Source: an uncultured Phycisphaeraceae bacterium (lineage in GTDB: Bacteria > Planctomycetota > Phycisphaerae > Phycisphaerales > UBA1924). Taken from it: 64,000 nt of DNA. The notes under the pieces are model-generated. The model searched no databases. It saw only the letters and a list, made by a program, of their open reading frames with translations, and was not told where the DNA came from. The stretch lies in the NCBI GenBank assembly GCA_937899905.1, contig CALCCF010000089.1, forward strand, positions 1 to 64,000. Reading direction: 5' to 3'. Of this stretch, positions 61,952 to 64,000 are shown piece after piece. How positions within the stretch are numbered: position 1 is the first letter of the stretch; every line of letters begins with the position of its first letter. Position numbers and translations under genes: made by a program.

Positions 61952-62929
61952 ATGAAAAAGCTCGCCAAGATCGCGTCGATCGCGATACTGCCGATCGCCA
62001 GTCTGGTCGTGATGGCGGTCATCCTCGCTTGGATCTATATCGACACCGTGGCCCAGAGCGGCGTGGAACGCGGCGCGACCTACGCGCTGGACGTACCCAC
62101 CACGCTTGTCTCCGCCGACGTCGGCATTCTTTCCGGCGGGGTCACGCTCACGGGTCTGGAAGTCAGCAACCCCAACGGTTTCGATGCCCCCCACTTCCTG
62201 AAACTTGGCTCAACCGACCTCGACGTCTCCCTCGGCTCGCTCACCAGCGACACCGTCGAGATCCCCTCGCTCGTGCTCAGCGGCATCGATGTCCGCCTAG
62301 AGCGCACGACCGAGGGCTCCAACTACCGGGCAATCCTCGACAACCTATCTCGATTCGAGAAGGGCGAGAAGGCCGAGCCCAAACCCGACGGCAAGACGTT
62401 TGTCATCCGCACGCTGGAGATCCGCGATGTGAAGGTCCACGTCGATGCGGTACCCATCGGCGGCGCGCTCGGCGAGCTCGCCTCCGCGGAACTGACCGTT
62501 CCAGAGGTCGTGCTCCGAGACGTCGGCTCGGGCGGCAAGCCCATGTCGATCGCCGAGCTGTCGGCGGTGATCCTGAAGACCATCCTCGCGTCGGCCATCG
62601 ACGTCGGCGGCGATATCCTCTCCGAAGACGTGCTCGGCGAGCTCGGCGGCCAGCTCTCCTCGATGCTCAGGCTCGACGAGATGGGAGTCGGCGACATCGA
62701 GGGCCTAGGCCAGCAAGCCGCCGCGTTGCTCGGCGCACCGGTCGAGGACGTGACGGAGCAGGTCCAGGGCGCACTCGACGACGCGAGCTCGGCCGCACAA
62801 GGCGCCGTTGAGGATGTGCAGGACTCGATCGCCGAAGAGGCCGAGCGCGCTCGCGATCGCCTCGGCGGCCTGCTCGGGGGTGGCGGGTCGGACGAACCCG
62901 CGAAGGAAGACCCGAAAGACCCAGGCTAA
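61952..62929 (+). CDS. AsmA-like inner-membrane-anchored protein
   Basis: The 325-residue protein has an N-terminal membrane helix (about 9-31). An AsmA/DUF748-like beta domain follows, with the recurring pattern SLSSxTVEIPSLVLSGIDV and VIRTLEIRDVKV, in which short strands alternate. The C-terminal 75 residues are helical and acidic (about 240-315) with a Gly-rich stretch. AsmA-like proteins bridge the envelope in lipid transport. GGGAGAAGGAA precedes the ATG. The stop codon overlaps the convergent TPR gene by 4 bases. Confidence 0.72.
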   Translation: MKKLAKIASIAILPIASLVVMAVILAWIYIDTVAQSGVERGATYALDVPTTLVSADVGILSGGVTLTGLEVSNPNGFDAPHFLKLGSTDLDVSLGSLTSDTVEIPSLVLSGIDVRLERTTEGSNYRAILDNLSRFEKGEKAEPKPDGKTFVIRTLEIRDVKVHVDAVPIGGALGELASAELTVPEVVLRDVGSGGKPMSIAELSAVILKTILASAIDVGGDILSEDVLGELGGQLSSMLRLDEMGVGDIEGLGQQAAALLGAPVEDVTEQVQGALDDASSAAQGAVEDVQDSIAEEAERARDRLGGLLGGGGSDEPAKEDPKDPG

Positions 62930-64000
62930 CCGCCGCCGGTCGTACGCGGCTGGGCCATGAACTCCCGCTGATCGGACAGACGCTCGACGAGCTTGGACGC
63001 ACCGGCGTGCCCGGCGTCCTTCGCACGACGCGCGTACGCCAAGGCCGTCGGACGGTCCTGGGCGCGATCGAGCCAAACCGCGGTCTCGAACGCCAGATCG
63101 GCGTCGTTCGGACGAGCGTCGGACGCGGCCCGGTACAGCTTGGCGGCCTCGGCGGGCTGCTTCAACATGCCGAAGCACTCACCGGCCAAGCGCAGCACAG
63201 GCTTCGTGGACCGAGCTTCCTCAGACAGCGAGCCGAGCACGACGACGGCCTTGCCCGCGTCGCCCATGCGATTCAGCGCACGAGCCTGGATGATCTTCCA
63301 CGCGTCGTTGTCCGGGTCGTGGTGGCGTGCGCGGCCCGCGTGCTGGAGCGCCATCTCGCTCTTGTTCTCGCGCATGGCGATCTCGGCGAGCATGCCCCAG
63401 ATCCGAGGATCGTCTGGCGCGGCATGGCGAGCACGGGCGAGCGCTGCCGTCGCCGGGGCGTAGTTGCCCGCCTCAAGCTCGGCCTGGCCCAGGAACAGTG
63501 CATACTGCGGGTTCGATGGATCTGCCTCATGCGCAACGCGCAGGTGCGCGATCGCCTCGGGCCGCTTGCGCAGCCGCGATGCCAGCGCGCCCGCCGCAAA
63601 GTGCAACTGTGGATCGGTCCGACTGCCGAGCGTGATGGCCTGCGAGTACTGGTCATACGCCGCCTGGTAATCATCGATCGCCATGTACGCCTCGCCCAGC
63701 GCGACGCGGAGGTCCGGATCGCGATCGGCTCGTGACACGAGCGGCTCGAGGAGCGCAAGCGCCATATCGGGCTCGCCATCGGCGAGATAGGTTCGCGCTT
63801 GCTCCAGCCCAGCGGCAATCTCGGCCGTCCTCGGCGTCGCCCCCGCCGAGGCAGCCGCTGCCGAGGCCGGTGGCGGCTTCGAGCCCTGCCAGAAGAACGC
63901 GAGCGCAACCACCAGGCCGACCGACAGCAGGCCCACTGCGGCCGTGCCCAAACCCAGGCCGCGGCGCTTGGGCTCCTGCGGCTCATAGGCCGGGAATCGG
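62926..64000 (-). CDS. TPR-repeat protein with N-terminal membrane anchor (cut by window edge)
   Basis: The gene runs to the right window edge, and its true start lies outside. Within the window the frame opens with a cytoplasmic stretch (about 16 residues, rich in Pro and Arg), a membrane helix (VGLLSVGLVVALAFFW) and then TPR-like helical repeats through the whole length (for example LRVALGEAYMAIDDYQAAYD and ALFLGQAELEAGNYAPATAA). The TTG near 63951 is internal. TPR proteins bind partners; the role is unknown. Confidence 0.8.
   Translation of the reverse strand, partial: RFPAYEPQEPKRRGLGLGTAAVGLLSVGLVVALAFFWQGSKPPPASAAAASAGATPRTAEIAAGLEQARTYLADGEPDMALALLEPLVSRADRDPDLRVALGEAYMAIDDYQAAYDQYSQAITLGSRTDPQLHFAAGALASRLRKRPEAIAHLRVAHEADPSNPQYALFLGQAELEAGNYAPATAALARARHAAPDDPRIWGMLAEIAMRENKSEMALQHAGRARHHDPDNDAWKIIQARALNRMGDAGKAVVVLGSLSEEARSTKPVLRLAGECFGMLKQPAEAAKLYRAASDARPNDADLAFETAVWLDRAQDRPTALAYARRAKDAGHAGASKLVERLSDQREFMAQPRTTGGG

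Noticed and set aside
1-64000. CRISPR arrays, insertion sequences, prophage or attachment sites
   Set aside because: No regularly spaced repeats, transposase or integrase motifs or flanking target duplications were seen.

Overview
The window is about 64 kb of high-GC bacterial chromosome. It most likely comes from a planctomycete of the Phycisphaerales group. The signs are three exported proteins that end in paired dockerin-like calcium repeats and a terminal Gly-Cys, a prepilin-type protein with the H-X9-DG motif, several prepilins beside a secretin, DUF1573 and HEAT-repeat exported proteins, and an RNase E/G with a long Arg-rich tail. I see no insertion sequence, prophage, CRISPR array, rRNA or tRNA. 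Most long ORFs on the opposite strands are shadows caused by GC-rich codon use.

Layout. 1-3084 (minus): a type II secretion/type IV pilus-like operon running from major pseudopilin through two minor prepilins and a small membrane protein to a secretin cut by the window edge. 3345-9400: an exported HEAT protein with a degenerate receiver-like module, an HD-GYP sensor, an HTH-receiver regulator and an M42 aminopeptidase. 9498-14954: YgfZ, then a minus-strand run paaX, thioesterase/BAAT, RNase HII-like, ribD. 15039-22863: ispG, SDR, free Met-sulfoxide reductase-like gene, rpsR, a DUF1573-rhodanese-MauE operon, glutamate dehydrogenase-family enzyme and a GNAT. 22963-36708: dockerin proteins, a metallo-hydrolase, a membrane protein coupled to a YhaO/YhaN (SbcD/SbcC-like) pair, a subtilase and an H-X9-DG prepilin. 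36754-41059: a LysW carrier-protein biosynthesis operon (lysW-X-Y-Z-K). 41010-44020 (minus): pdxJ, a membrane protein and rho. 44361-57014: ptsI, rne/rng, dxr, three tandem paralogous membrane/lipoproteins and a large exported protein. 57110-64000: gyrA, a STAS protein, a CPA2 antiporter, an AsmA-like protein and a truncated TPR protein.

The most notable observation is the region before lysW. A 31-codon ORF rich in Lys and Arg is followed 22 bases later by a perfect 14-bp terminator hairpin. A segment inside the ORF can pair with the left arm of that hairpin, and no good promoter lies between the terminator and lysW. This has the layout of a ribosome-mediated transcription attenuator controlling LysW-dependent lysine (or arginine) synthesis.

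A second window-wide pattern is that several genes without a Shine-Dalgarno sequence have a -10-like TANNNT hexamer 5-7 bases before the start codon. This suggests leaderless mRNAs. Both MEP-pathway genes ispG and dxr, plus ribD, pdxJ and the LysW operon, give the window a clear anabolic share. All functions are assigned by reading motifs by eye; no database search was run.
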